Shown here: positions 46,603 through 56,900 of the stretch, one piece after another
Layout: each line of letters begins with the position of its first letter
How positions within the stretch are numbered: the stretch's first letter is position 1
DNA from: Trematomus loennbergii
Lineage: Eukaryota; Chordata; Actinopteri; Perciformes; Nototheniidae
DNA: 64,000 nt
Direction: 5' to 3'
Assembly (NCBI GenBank): GCA_012861695.1
Contig: JAAOOA010000060.1
Location: forward strand, 11,395,449-11,459,448
Made by a program: the position numbers and the translations under genes
The notes under the pieces: model-generated
Told to the model about the DNA's origin: nothing
Seen by the model: the letters and a program-made list of their open reading frames with translations, nothing else
The model's database searches: none

Positions 46603-47805
46603 AGAGAGACACTACATACTGATACACACCTGAACATCAGCAGGAGAGGACTCTTTAAAGTAGAGACACTACATACTGATATACACCTGAACATCAGCAG
46701 GAGAGGACTCTTTAAAGTAGAGACACTACATACTGATATACACCTGAACATCAGCAGGAGAGGACTCTTTAAAGTAGAGGCACTACATACTGATATACAC
46801 CTGAACATCAGCAGGAGAGGACTCTTTAAAGTAGAGACACTACATACTGATATACACCTGAACATCAGCAGGAGAGGACTCTTTAAAGTAGAGACACTAC
46901 ATTGATATACACCTGGACATCAGCAGGAGAGGACTCTTTAAAGTAGAGACACTACATACTGATATACACCTGAACATCAGCAGGAGAGGACTCTTTAAAG
47001 TAGAGACACTACATACTGATATACACCTGACATCAGCAGGAGAGGACTCTTTAAAGTAGAGACACTACATACTGATATACACCTGAACATCAGCAGGAGA
47101 GGACTCTTTAAAGTAGAGACACTACATAGTGATATACACCTGAACATCAGCAGGAGAGGACTCTTTAAAGTAGAGACACTACATACTGATATACACCTGA
47201 ACATCACAGGAGAGGACTCTTAAATAAAGTCAACTTTATTGTCAATCTTCCAGTTTGTGTGTACAGACAGAGAGATCGAAATACCGTTTCCCACAATCCC
47301 AAATACAAAAATACAAATATGTATAAAAAAATGTATATCCTATATATACACAATCAAAGACACATTTATACATGCACACATTAAGACCTAAATAAAAGCA
47401 CAACAATCAAGATCTACAAAATAACAGTCACTTCAATATCTTTAAAAGTCTACAGTTAGCCACTTCCACCCTAATACCTGTGTGTCCTCCTGCAGGCTCA
47501 GCGTTCTCCGCCTCAGACAACCTCTCCCTGAGCTCCTGGGTCACCTCCGCCTCGGGTTTCTCGGGCTTCCAGCACCCACAGTCTCTGTCGGCCATGGGCT
47601 CCGGCTCCCTGCCTCACCCCATCCAGGGCTCCCCCCCCCCTACAGCCGGCTGGGCATGCCCCTGACCCCCGGCGCTCTGCAGGGCAGCGGGCCCTCCTTC
47701 CCTTCCTTCCACATGCCCCGCTACCACCACTACTTCCAGCAGGGGCCGTACGCCGCCATCCAGGGGCTGCGGCACCCCTCCACCGTCATGACGCCCTTCG
47801 TATGA
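37190..47805 (+). CDS. tbx20: T-box transcription factor Tbx20 (8 coding exons)
   Basis: Tbx20 is a nuclear T-box factor needed for heart chamber and valve formation and for cranial motor neurons; it binds T-half sites and works with Nkx2-5, Gata and Tbx5 factors (family knowledge). Coding exons are 37,190-37,319, 38,438-38,674, 39,842-40,006, 40,978-41,086, 43,278-43,436, 44,404-44,480, 46,416-46,528 and 47,496-47,805, all with GT-AG sites and matching phases. Allowing for two one-base losses (near 38,506 and in the C run 47,631-47,640) the product is 433 residues, close to the known vertebrate length. Residues about 16-27 hold the [12 protein letters not shown] eh1-like repressor motif; the T-box spans about 100-288 ([10 protein letters not shown] to [10 protein letters not shown]); the C-terminus [20 protein letters not shown] ends in VMTPFV. 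The start codon matches the family N-terminus [11 protein letters not shown]. The downstream neighbour herpud2, on the opposite strand, supports the identity. Confidence 0.97.
37320..38437 (+). other. tbx20: tbx20 intron 1
   Basis: AT-rich and repeat-poor. No other exon or clear element is visible. Confidence 0.85.
38438..38674 (+). CDS. tbx20: tbx20 coding exon 2 (one-base frameshift)
   Basis: Starts [23 protein letters not shown] and ends with [17 protein letters not shown] then IITKSG, the beginning of the T-box; donor AAG/GTAGAC. The frame shifts by one base near the GGG at 38,506-38,508: the exon has 237 bases where 238 are required by the flanking phases. The acceptor is AG preceded by 11 A residues, with the pyrimidine tract further upstream. 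Confidence 0.9.
38675..39841 (+). other. tbx20: tbx20 intron 2
   Basis: AT-rich, with an AATAATAATAATT tract near 38,816. I see no gene or mobile element. Confidence 0.85.
39842..40006 (+). CDS. tbx20: tbx20 coding exon 3
   Basis: Encodes the core of the T-box, [19 protein letters not shown] then [20 protein letters not shown] and [16 protein letters not shown], which contains DNA-contacting and fold residues conserved across the family. It is in frame throughout. Confidence 0.96.
40007..40977 (+). other. tbx20: tbx20 intron 3
   Basis: AT-rich. The acceptor region is a good pyrimidine tract, TTTTTTTCTTCTTCTTCC. Nothing else is recognised. Confidence 0.85.
40978..41086 (+). CDS. tbx20: tbx20 coding exon 4
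   Basis: Encodes [20 protein letters not shown] then [16 protein letters not shown]. Acceptor CCTCAG, donor CAT/GTGAGC, phase 0 at the 3' end. Confidence 0.96.
41087..43277 (+). other. tbx20: tbx20 intron 4 with an AGTAC-type dispersed repeat
   Basis: At about 41,250-41,665 the words CAGTAAAAGTACAAA, AAATACTCAAGTACAAGTAC and TTTCCCACCTCTGG are typical of a fish dispersed repeat related in style to those at 2,770 and 61,215. The rest is unique. Confidence 0.75.
43278..43436 (+). CDS. tbx20: tbx20 coding exon 5
   Basis: 53 whole codons, [20 protein letters not shown] to [14 protein letters not shown]. The HKYQPRVHI and TAVTAYQN blocks are T-box hallmarks. Donor CTG/GTGAGT. Confidence 0.97.
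43616..44198. mobile_element. hAT-like MITE, copy 3, within tbx20 intron 5
   Basis: A diverged, longer copy of the family at 5,490 and 32,567. It starts CAGGAATGTTAAACTCAA and ends CGGGCCTTGAGTTTGACACA; GAGGGCCGGACTGG and GCGGGCCGAAATTAAA are the subterminal GGCC words. TTGTAGAG before it and TTGAGAG after it may be the decayed target duplication. Confidence 0.75.
44404..44480 (+). CDS. tbx20: tbx20 coding exon 6
   Basis: Encodes [20 protein letters not shown] and [22 protein letters not shown] is the last helix of the T-box that inserts into the DNA minor groove. Donor GAGAG/GTACAG. Confidence 0.96.
44481..46415 (+). other. tbx20: tbx20 intron 6 with microsatellites
   Basis: A pyrimidine-rich TTCCTTTC-type tract (44,595-45,060) is followed by CA arrays at about 45,111-45,145, 45,751-45,888 and 45,981-46,023. 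Between them lies a unique block (45,160-45,560) listed separately. No alternative exon is visible. Confidence 0.8.
45160..45560. promoter_or_regulatory. Candidate conserved noncoding element in tbx20 intron 6
   Basis: This is an unusually well-structured intronic block: AGGATTTTTATTGACGCTGC, GGCCAAAATCAGCTGACAAA, AGACCTGATCAATTGATC (with the palindrome GATCAATTGATC), GCAGAAATCACATTAGTCTG and CTGTAATTCAATTGGCTGCAG. A C-rich spacer (about 45,316-45,360) splits it. These homeobox- and bHLH-type words and the location within tbx20 suggest an enhancer; conservation has not been tested. Confidence 0.4.
46416..46528 (+). CDS. tbx20: tbx20 coding exon 7
   Basis: Encodes [20 protein letters not shown] then [18 protein letters not shown]. 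The frame stays open past the donor (AGAG/GTGAGA) into the intron for about 375 bases, across a CA array and a 57-bp minisatellite. Confidence 0.94.
46545..46599. repeat. (CA)n microsatellite in tbx20 intron 7
   Basis: About 55 bases of CA repeat directly before the 57-bp minisatellite. Confidence 0.95.
46606..47226 (+). repeat. 57-bp minisatellite in tbx20 intron 7
   Basis: About 11 units of 57 bp contain GAGACACTACATACTGATAT, ACACCTGAACATCAGCAGG and AGAGGACTCTTTAAAGTA. Because 57 is a multiple of three and the unit has no stop in the exon 7 frame, it reads as a repeated 19-residue peptide ([19 protein letters not shown]). Some units carry small deletions, the first near 46,891 bringing in a stop. 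Confidence 0.95.
47221..47412 (-). mobile_element. LINE-type 3' tail, inverse, in tbx20 intron 7
   Basis: AAAGTCAACTTTATTGTCAATC, TTCCAGTTTGTGTGTACAGA and AATACCGTTTCCCACAATCC are the inverse of a common fish LINE 3' end (minus: GACAATAAAGTTGACTTT). Confidence 0.6.
47496..47805 (+). CDS. tbx20: tbx20 coding exon 8 and stop (one-base frameshift in C run)
   Basis: Starts [20 protein letters not shown] and ends at TGA 47,803-47,805. The run of 10 C at 47,631-47,640 is one short: the family sequence QGS(L/P)[12 protein letters not shown] continues in the next frame. It then reads [18 protein letters not shown] to VMTPFV, the conserved Tbx20 tail. Confidence 0.93.
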
Positions 47806-49760
47806 CTCCGTCCTGGGGGAGGAGACGGCCCATCTTCACCTCAACACCCCAGAGAAACCAGTTATCCCTCCACCTCCTCATCCTGTTTGTACCTTTCCCC
47901 TGGTCTGTGTAAATAGTTTAGCGAGCGAGAGGAAGGGGATTTGGCGTTCTGATGATGAAAAAAAAAGGACCGTGGCGCCTCGTGTTTCTACGAACACTTT
48001 ACTGACATTGTACAAACGACCTCAAAACAACCTAAGACTGTACAGTGGGGCGTGTTTGGTTTTGGCCCTGAAGAACAGAAAGTGGATGCTCACCTTAAAA
48101 CTCAATTGAACAATATTTAGAAGATCCTCTGAAGGGTCTACACGAGGCTTTACAGACGGAAAGGAGAAGACAAACTTGACTAATCCCTCAAAGGACATTT
48201 ATTAAGCTGTGTGAACCTAAGAAGAGGACTTTGAGAGACTCACCTGACGCTGCAGTTTGTTGGACACTGAGGACATTTCAGCGTCGCAGACTCTCAGCTT
48301 TTCTCTGTTTTATAGAAAGCCAGCCATACAGTATGTACAGCTCCTCGCTCAGTTCGAAATAATGTCTGTTCAAATGCATTAATGCAACATTTACTCGTAG
48401 GGAAATCCTCTCTGTAGATTGCTAAAAGAAAATATTCAAAGGACGCATGCTGACCGCAGTAGAAACACGCTGGGGAACTTTATATGGAATATTATGGGAT
48501 GATAAGCTCGAACCTGCAACAGGGTGAAGGCTCTTTGTGTGCTTTAAAGGCTCGGTCACACCACAATTAAAAAAAAACACATCAAAATCCATTAATTTAT
48601 ATCAAATCTGTGGATCATTCAGAATGATTTTCCATTGACAATGACCGATGGCAAACTGTCCCAACAGTGCCGATTTTACTGAAGTTACAAGAGACGGATA
48701 AATAAAAAATGTTGGAAACTATCGTATAACTTATTATTTATTTATATGAAAAACAAACCTTCAAAAAGTGGCTCTGATATGTAAAAAACGTCCATAAAAT
48801 CATGTATTTATATTATTTTCCCCCGTCAAAATGTTCTAACGACCCTCACTCCACATGTTTTTGCTGTGGGAGTTACTGGTGTGACTGGGCCTTCATTAAG
48901 ATGGAGTCAACTACACAATGTGTTTAAATCATCAGGTCTCAAGAAGTCAGATTTGACTTCAGTGGCCATAAATGTGTTTCCTCTGGGCTTTAGGGGAACA
49001 AACAGGCTTTAATGTAACCTCATTAATCATGCATTGAAATCTCTTTTAATGTGCAGAAACATTTGAAGGGTAACAGCAGCGTGACTTGATGTTTTTATTG
49101 CAAACAGACAGCAGCATGAGTGTGAAACATCCCAGTGTTTCTGTTTCCGTGTGTGGCCTGCAGCCTGTTAGCGCTCGGTGTTAGCGGTCGCTGTTAGCGC
49201 TCTGATTCATGGCTGCAGCAGAGCGAGGACAGAGCGTCTGCACCTGGAAGTAATGGCTCTCTGCTCGCTCATTTAAAACATGCAGGCTACTAAAGGCAAG
49301 TGGTGACACTCATTACCGGTGCAGGTGCATACAAACGGCAGCTCACTGTGGGGAGTCATTTATTTAAAAGATATGAAGAAATAGAAGTTGCACACAGGTG
49401 GCATTGACGTACCTGAAGCACCACATTTTAAATCAAGTAGCTCATGATCAAAAACTCTCCATCTCTTCGTGTCACTGTCTATAAATGAATCCTAACGGAT
49501 ATATCTGTGTTTGCGGCTGATAAATAACAACAATTTGCAGATGTTATCATAAAAACACTGTCCATTTTGACACTTTTGTCCCATTTCACTTATTATTCCT
49601 GGGGTGCTTGTCTGATTAGAGTCTATCACATATCAGAAAATAGCATGTCCAAATGATAACAGAGGGGGACAAATTAAATTGAATGTATGATCATCTGACT
49701 AAACCCCACAATATCAGTTTTCTGAGACACATCAATAAAGTTTTATTCCAAGACTAATTG
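47806..49760 (+). other. tbx20: tbx20 3' UTR (predicted extent)
   Basis: Sequence after the stop codon is unique. Possible polyadenylation signals are AATAAA at 48,701-48,706 and AATAAA at 49,734-49,739, the latter in ATCAATAAAGTTTTATTCC, a strong context. I cannot tell from sequence which one is used. Confidence 0.5.
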
Positions 49761-52027
49761 CTAGAAAATGACTGATACAATATAGATTTCAAACAACTTC
49801 CAATAATGTTCTTACAGGGGAAAATCGACTTTTACGGACAAAATATTGGACTAGATATCTGGTTCTGGTGCAGATTTTTGCAGTGAGGCTGTCATGATTT
49901 ATGCAAAGAAACAAATCTATACATATTTGGGCTTGTTGCATCCTGGAAGCATCAGAAATGGGACGTCGTGTTGATGGACGATGAAGACTTTTCTCTGTAC
50001 TAATGTATACATTTGGGTTTCACAAACACTGTTATGTCACAGTTTGCCACATTTCTCACATCATATGAAGCCAGTTGAAGTTGAATATGGACATATATGC
50101 TCTTCTGACCCCTTGCATAATCACTCATGTGCAAGCAGCTCGTTTTATCCCATCTGTTCATTAATGACGTCTCCTAATTTACCTTTTACCGATGTGTAAC
50201 CTGAGCTTTGTGTGACAGGTGTGTACATGAACCGAGTGTTAATATCATCAGTGTAACCATAAGCCCCTCCCCCTTCACCACTGAGAATAATGTCCCTTTT
50301 TTTTTTACATGAAAACGTTTTATTTTGTACACCGAACGAGATTGTGTTTTGATGATTTTTAAGTGCAATATATTTATTTGCTCTCTGGAAAAAAAATGTG
50401 TAATGTACTATGCCGCATTTAAAAAAAAAAAAAAAAAAAATAGTTATTTGTAAACATGAGAAATATATATCACCACCCAAAAAATCTGAGTTTTCTTTTT
50501 CACTTGTTCACTTTTCTCTCTCCATGAATCACAGAGTCATACATAAATGAAATTATGAGATCATTTAAAAACTGCAAAAGGTATTTATTAAGGGTTCTGT
50601 GACACCCATTCAAAGATGTTTTTCATTGAGAAAAGGCAGATCTTTTTTTTTCATACCCATTTAAATTATTTTGTATCTTTCAGTTTGTATGCAAAATATT
50701 AAACGTTGAGATGCCAGATTGGACAGCAGTAGCCACGTTATGCTCCACTGAGAAAAACTACAACAACACTTACAGTATTCTTCTTTCTTGAGCTTCATCA
50801 TGATATGAAGACACAAACAGCTCTTATGACTACATTTTTAGGGCAAATATTTCTCCTTTTTTATATTTCTAAGCCATTTAAAGAATGTTATATTTTCAAG
50901 TTTGAAGTTGGGATTAAATATAAAACATTAAGAAGCCAACATTAGTTATCTAGAACTTTTACATCCCTGAGAAAAACAACAAAAACTGATATGAGTATCT
51001 CTAGCAGATCCTACACCGCCACCTAGTGGTCAGCTGTTGTATTGCCTTGTTCCTCAACAGGTTCAACTTTCAGATGTTTTCATGCCTCGACATCACATTA
51101 GCAGGAGTGATCTAAAATGATTTAAAATGGGCCATCTGATGAAACACAAGTCAGAATAATACTTTAACAGACGTATACATGAACAAATACTAGCTGCAGA
51201 TAACCTTGCAGTCAGGGCTCAGTCTGTAGGGACTTGGTCTTTGAACTGAAGGGTTGCCGGTTCACATCCTTATCGAGAGTAAACAAAAACATGACGACAT
51301 GAGAGTTAAATCCTGACCAAAGATAATGACTGCTGCAGTCACTTGATTAGTGGAGATCATATGTTGCACTTATGGAGGAGCCTGTGACCTACGTTTTTCA
51401 TTGAGCTACACTGTAGCTAATGTACGAATGACAATAAAGCCTTGAAACTTGATCAGGAGCACCTGATCACGCTCAGCAGAGGCGGAGCCAGGAGCTGATC
51501 AGGTGTTCCTGAGCAGTGAGGAGAAGGAGAACAAAAGGGGGTGTCGTATTTATAATCTGTACAAACTGTGAAGTCCACTGAGACAAATGTAAAATGTGTG
51601 ATCTTGGGCTATATAAATCAACTTTGATTGAGTGATTGAGGGGGGAACGAGTAACAAAGCCATCAAAGTGAAGAACACAGAACATCACAGACTCGCAAAG
51701 TGATGAAAATATTACATCAGCTTTCTCATACTTTATGAAACTGAACATCAGTATTGAACAAAACATTTGCTTATTGTATTTCTTTTTTAATTAAGGAGGT
51801 AAAACTCATCAGATAGGTTGTATGTAGACAGTAGGGGGTCTTAGCCTCAATCCCGAACACACCCCATCTTGCTCCCAGGAATACTCACCGACCAAATTTG
51901 GACCAATCTGCCGTAGAAAATAGTCCCCAACTTATTCTCCTTTAGAGTAACATTTTCTCAAAACTAGTGACTAGCTAGTTTAGGCAATGTGTGTAACCTG
52001 TTCTAAAAACACCTATGCATCCACGCC
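49761..52027. other. Intergenic stretch after tbx20
   Basis: Mostly unique. An A run of about 20 lies at 50,420-50,440. A LINE-type tail lies at 51,405-51,450 (ATGACAATAAAGCCTTGAAAC), and an L2-like tail at 51,585-51,635 (TGTGATCTTGGGCTATATAAA). The CTCF-like word at 51,015 is listed separately. No gene is supported. Confidence 0.55.
51015..51032 (-). promoter_or_regulatory. CTCF-like motif
   Basis: ACCGCCACCTAGTGGTCA resembles the reverse complement of the vertebrate CTCF core (CCACNAGGTGGCG). It lies between tbx20 and herpud2, where an insulator would make sense. One short motif is weak evidence. Confidence 0.3.
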
Positions 52028-52151
<124 letters not shown>

Positions 52152-52596
52152 CTTTTGATGAGAGCTGCTCTCCTAATTTCTTTGGATAAAGAGCTACAGA
52201 CAGGAAAGGCCTAAATCCAATCCAATCTGTTTCTTCTCACTTCCCACTTTCACTTTCTTCACATGGAGGGTCTGCTAATAACGTAACACCCCAAAGTTGG
52301 AGGTTGGAGAGGCCTGATTGGAATAGGGCCGTATGTTGGTGATGGACGCAGAGAGCGACCGTGGTTAGACTTTCTGTCAAAGAGCTTTGAACAAGTGAGC
52401 ATTCACCCTTTCATCAATATTCATACACAGACAGAAGCTGACACACACTTGCTCAGGAAGACTACAATTCCACACACTCACACCAATCTCCCCCAAGGAC
52501 ACTTCGACATGTTGACTGACCTCCAGATTTGAAGACAACCATCTACCAGCTGAGCCACAGCCACCCTTATCTCTTTCATTTAAATGTAACCCATCA

Positions 52597-53356
52597 TGTC
52601 AAGAAAATGACCAACTGTTTCCCTAAGATGATGAGATAATTACTTCTTTAAATGATTGCAACAATGACCAATTATTTCAGTAGTTGGTTTGAGTCTTCTC
52701 TTGTTGACTATAATGTACAATTAGATTTCATTATAATAAAAAAACACTAGCCCTAAGCACACCATGTTCATATGTTCAGTCCAACTTTGCTAAAAGGTTC
52801 TAAAATAACTACGACCTGACATTGTGTCGATCAGGTTTACACGGCAACTCTTAAATCTTTGTGTTTCATTCAAGTCCTCAGACCAGGTTGGATTGTCTGC
52901 CTTTTTCACCTCCGTCCTGCCGTGTGTGTCTGAAGATGTCTCCTCATCGCTTAAATCAGAAACGTAATCCTTCACGTCAAGAGAATTACCAACTGTTTTC
53001 CCTAAAATGATGAGTCAATTAACTATTACAATTATTGCAACCATGTCCATTTATTTCAGTAGTTTGTTTGAGTCCTTTCTTGTTGACAATAATTAAAATG
53101 TTTAATTTAATTACATACACTTACACCAGCTTTAAAGGTGGGGTGGGTAATTCACTTCAGAAATACTTTTATTATATTCCATGGAATGCTCTAACATCCC
53201 GATAGCAATGAATACATGAAATGCTTGACAATAAATACATTAAAATATTTCATCTGTGGAAGCCGTGGCGCTGTAAAAAGCACGACCAATCATTTTGTCA
53301 ACGTTTTCAGACCAGGTTGAGTTTCCTGCATATTGTGTCTGAAGATGTCTCCTGCA
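52597..53356. repeat. Tandem duplication, about 380-430 bp period
   Basis: CATGTCAAGAAAATGACCAACTG ... TTTCAGTAGTTGGTTTGAGTC (52,595-52,700) recurs diverged at 52,973-53,075. CAGACCAGGTTGGATT ... TCTGAAGATGTCTCCTC (52,879-52,946) recurs at 53,308-53,355. The order is the same, so one segment was duplicated and then diverged. Confidence 0.7.
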
Positions 53357-53932
<576 letters not shown>

Positions 53933-54104
53933 AAACACGTCTATCACCAGAAGCATCACCCTCCACCGCAGACGAACTGACGGATCGATGGCTGGACGTT
54001 AGTCACCGTTTCACCAGGAAGAAGGCCCCACTTCTGCCCTGATAAGAATCGGTTACATCCTTCGAAAATAAATAAATAAACAAATAAATAACATCCAGTG
54101 TGGC

Positions 54105-54600
54105 CGTGATGGATTAAAGAGAGAGGGGAAGGACAAGACGAGCCACCGTGAGGTATGGCCTCACAAATTGGAGCCAACAGTCGGGCCAGAGAGTCCATTT
54201 TGGGGCATAATTTACACAGTGAGGAGCATGAGCTGAATCTAATGTAATTTCCATTAATTTGCATTTGGCCCTTTTTGCCTCCCCCCCTCCCTCACCGGGC
54301 TTTAGCGGTCGTTTGAATGGTCTGGCGGAGGACAGCCAGCGAGCATTACAATGTCTTGGACGTCATTTAGCACGGCAGCAGAGTGAGAGGTGGTTCTTTA
54401 TGGCGTGGTGACTGCTGCACAATGGCAGCAAGTGCATCCATTGCTGCAGACCATCAGCTAATGGCTAACAATATGCTAATAGGGTACGAGCCCAGAATCG
54501 GCCCAGACAAGCCACTTAATGGATGTTTATCTGCAGGTCGAGAGTCTCATCAGCCGCGGTCTGTCCTGACAAGATGTGCCAAGTCAAATTTAGCGATAAA
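54105..54600. promoter_or_regulatory. Candidate conserved noncoding element between tbx20 and herpud2
   Basis: A 500-bp unique block contains TGTAATTTCCATTAATTTGC, GAGCATTACAATGTCTTGGA, CACAATGGCAGCAAGTGC, CAGCTAATGGCTAACAATATG and GCCACTTAATGGATGTTTATC. Dense ATTA, CAAT and AATGG words and lack of repeats are typical of developmental enhancers. It is split by a C-rich run near 54,280. Conservation is untested. Confidence 0.42.
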
Positions 54601-54610
54601 GCGCTTTTAA

Positions 54611-56167
54611 CAAACAGAGTGCTTCAGGGAAGACAAAGGACACAAACACACGGAGGGTTTGTGCTGAAATGTGAAACCTGTTGGCAAACAATGGAACATC
54701 GTTTTAGAGGAAATACACCTTGAAAGCAAAGTTGCCCGAGGACAAAGAGAGACGACAGGACTCCTGATGGAGATCCAACTAAATTCACTTCCTGCCCACA
54801 AACCATTGGGATTCTGCTGGAGAACAAATCCGTTTGCCCCAGGTTTCAACTGAGGCTGCTGTCAGATTACCTCGCATACTTATGGGACTCTAAAGTATTT
54901 ATTTATTTAATGCCTTTAAGAAATAACCCGAGGGGAAACATTGTAGTATTGCACAACATTTAAAAATGTTGAGGTACTTTACTTCGGTTGTGTATTTACA
55001 ATGTATACAACACAAATATGAACACATTTTGCTCCTATTTTTGACAAGTTAAATAAACTTCTGCTATGCTCACATTTACACTGAGTGGGCTTTTATTTGA
55101 AGAGTCCAAGGCCCACCTGTGTAATGGTGTGTTTATCAGCATCTTCATGTGCCACACCTGTGGTCAGGTGATTGGCTTATCTCGGCATAGAGAAGTGTTC
55201 ACAGACGTATATTTTAATAAATGTAGAGAGAAATAATCCTCTTCCTGTCGTACAAATACTCAGAGAGACAGACACATAGGTACAACTCTCTGCATGGAAT
55301 ATATATATATATATATGGAAGCAGTTACGTTGGTAATCATTTGAATAACAAGATAATTACGTTACATTTCTAGGTTTCTCAAACATTTTCTACGTTTTCG
55401 ACAGTAGTCAGTCGGAGGATCACGTCGACCAAAAGATCAGAGAAGTATTTTCCTTTAGTGTCAGAGCCGACCAAGAAACGGGGGGGGGGGTGTAGTGAAT
55501 TGTCCGACCGGCCCACTTCGGTACCGGCCACGGGAACACTCCGGTATTCCCAATGGCCAGTCCGCCCTGCCTACAAGCTACACTGGATTCTTAGAATAGA
55601 TGTGTTTTCTTTAGCTTGAATGATCCCTACATTTATACACAGAGAGTCTTCTTCAAAGTTAGCCATGATGCACGGCCACGTTTCTACAGTAGCTCAGGAG
55701 GGACACAAATCAGAGAGGGCTTTTCACGTTTACGTTACCGGTGGCCCAGTAGCATCTTCAACCACAGATTAGAGAAGAAGTGAGTGGAGGGGTGTTCAGT
55801 GGGTCGCAATCTGTAACCTCACCACTAGATGACACTAAACCTTATCTGGTAGTTTATTTTTAAAGAGTAAAAACTCTCTTATTTTCTATAATTAAGTATT
55901 TCTACACAAATACATTGAATGTATGAGGGTTGAGAAATAGTGGAGAAACAAAAATATCACAGAAACGTCAACAAAACAAAGTGAAATGGAAACAAACTTG
56001 AATAAAACAATAATACCTCAAGATTCAACTCTACAGGTGGAAACTTGCATGAAGCTCTTCTTATGGAGAGAGTGGTGCTAGACGGAAACACCTACAACAC
56101 ATGTGTAATCACACCACTGACCCTCTGATTGGTAGACAGTGATTTCCCCCCTGCGCCACAGAGCAAT
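54611..56167. other. Intergenic stretch
   Basis: No gene is supported. Short retroposon-tail words (AATAACCCGAGGGGAAAC at 54,922) and a (TA)n run at 55,300-55,316 are visible. A CTCF-like word lies at 55,822. Confidence 0.5.
55822..55836 (+). promoter_or_regulatory. CTCF-like motif
   Basis: CCACTAGATGACACT is close to the CTCF core CCACYAGRKGGCGCY, with two differences in the GGCGC part. Weak evidence on its own. Confidence 0.25.
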
Positions 56168-56239
56168 CACCCCAGATGGGACTCGAACCACAATCCCTGG
56201 CTTAGGAGGCCAGTGCCTTATCCATTGGGCCACTGGGGC
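56168..56239 (-). tRNA. tRNA-Arg (anticodon CCT), one base short in the T stem
   Basis: On minus, acceptor stem GCCCCAG pairs with CTGGGGT, the anticodon arm is CTGGC-CTCCTAA-GCCAG with anticodon CCT (plus 56,204-56,206), and the T arm is GTGG-TTCGAGT-CCCAT. The known vertebrate tRNA-Arg(CCT) has GTGGG, so one G is missing at plus 56,188-56,189, making the length 72 instead of 73. The D stem has a C-A mismatch (GCCC against AGGC). No T4 terminator is visible close downstream on minus. Either a sequencing deletion in a real gene or a young pseudogene. Confidence 0.82.
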
Positions 56240-56689
56240 ACCATTTCTGTATTTATCTACATCCTTTCAGCTCAGATATTGTGAAAAATAGCCAAATATA
56301 TCTGCGAGTGCATCTTGTTTTCATCTAAACATGACGGGTGTCTGCTCAGTGAGGGTTCTCTTACTGAAAGCAGGTGCTCCAGTGCATCAGCATCTCGTCC
56401 TTACAGGTGTCACACTCTCCCCCCCCCCCCCCTTTCCTCCCCCAACTCATTTAATAAAGTCAGTGTATCTCCGTGGCATGTGTCCAGCCCAACTGCTGCC
56501 TCTCCAAAGACAACGAGGCCTGATAGCAGGGAAACAGTCTGCATAACAAGGACTTATTAAGATGATGAAATGTCCTACGAGACCCCAAACACCCTCTTAA
56601 AGAAATCTCCCCCTCCGATAAGGGAAAGAAAGAGAGAGAGAGAGAGAGAGGGGGGGGGGTCCTAACCTGATTGGATCGGCGGCTCGGAG
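56240..56689. other. Gene-free stretch
   Basis: It includes a C run at 56,420-56,433 and a GAGAGAG/GGGGG tract at 56,630-56,660. Frames here are chance. Confidence 0.5.
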
Positions 56690-56900
56690 GGGGCGAGCGT
56701 AACGAAATCAAATGGCCGTCAAGCCGCTGTCATGCATAATTAATTGGGCCTTCTACGACCAACTACACAAAAATCCATGGTCATTTGATTAGGGGGTTTG
56801 GAGGACTCTGAAGTGCATCGCTGTCTGAGATGCTCCTCCACTCACCTCTGTGGGAGTGTCAGCCTGAGCATGTTGCACTATAACATGCAACAGAGACTAA
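56690..56900. promoter_or_regulatory. Candidate conserved noncoding element
   Basis: AATCAAATGGCCGTCAAGCC, TCATGCATAATTAATTGGGC and CATGGTCATTTGATTAGGGG form a compact unique cluster of homeodomain- and POU-type words in the tbx20-herpud2 interval. The call rests on sequence character only. Confidence 0.38.

Noticed and set aside
46473..47207. Minus-strand repeat proteins over the 57-bp array
   Set aside because: Open frames follow from a unit length divisible by three; there are no splice sites or homology on minus.
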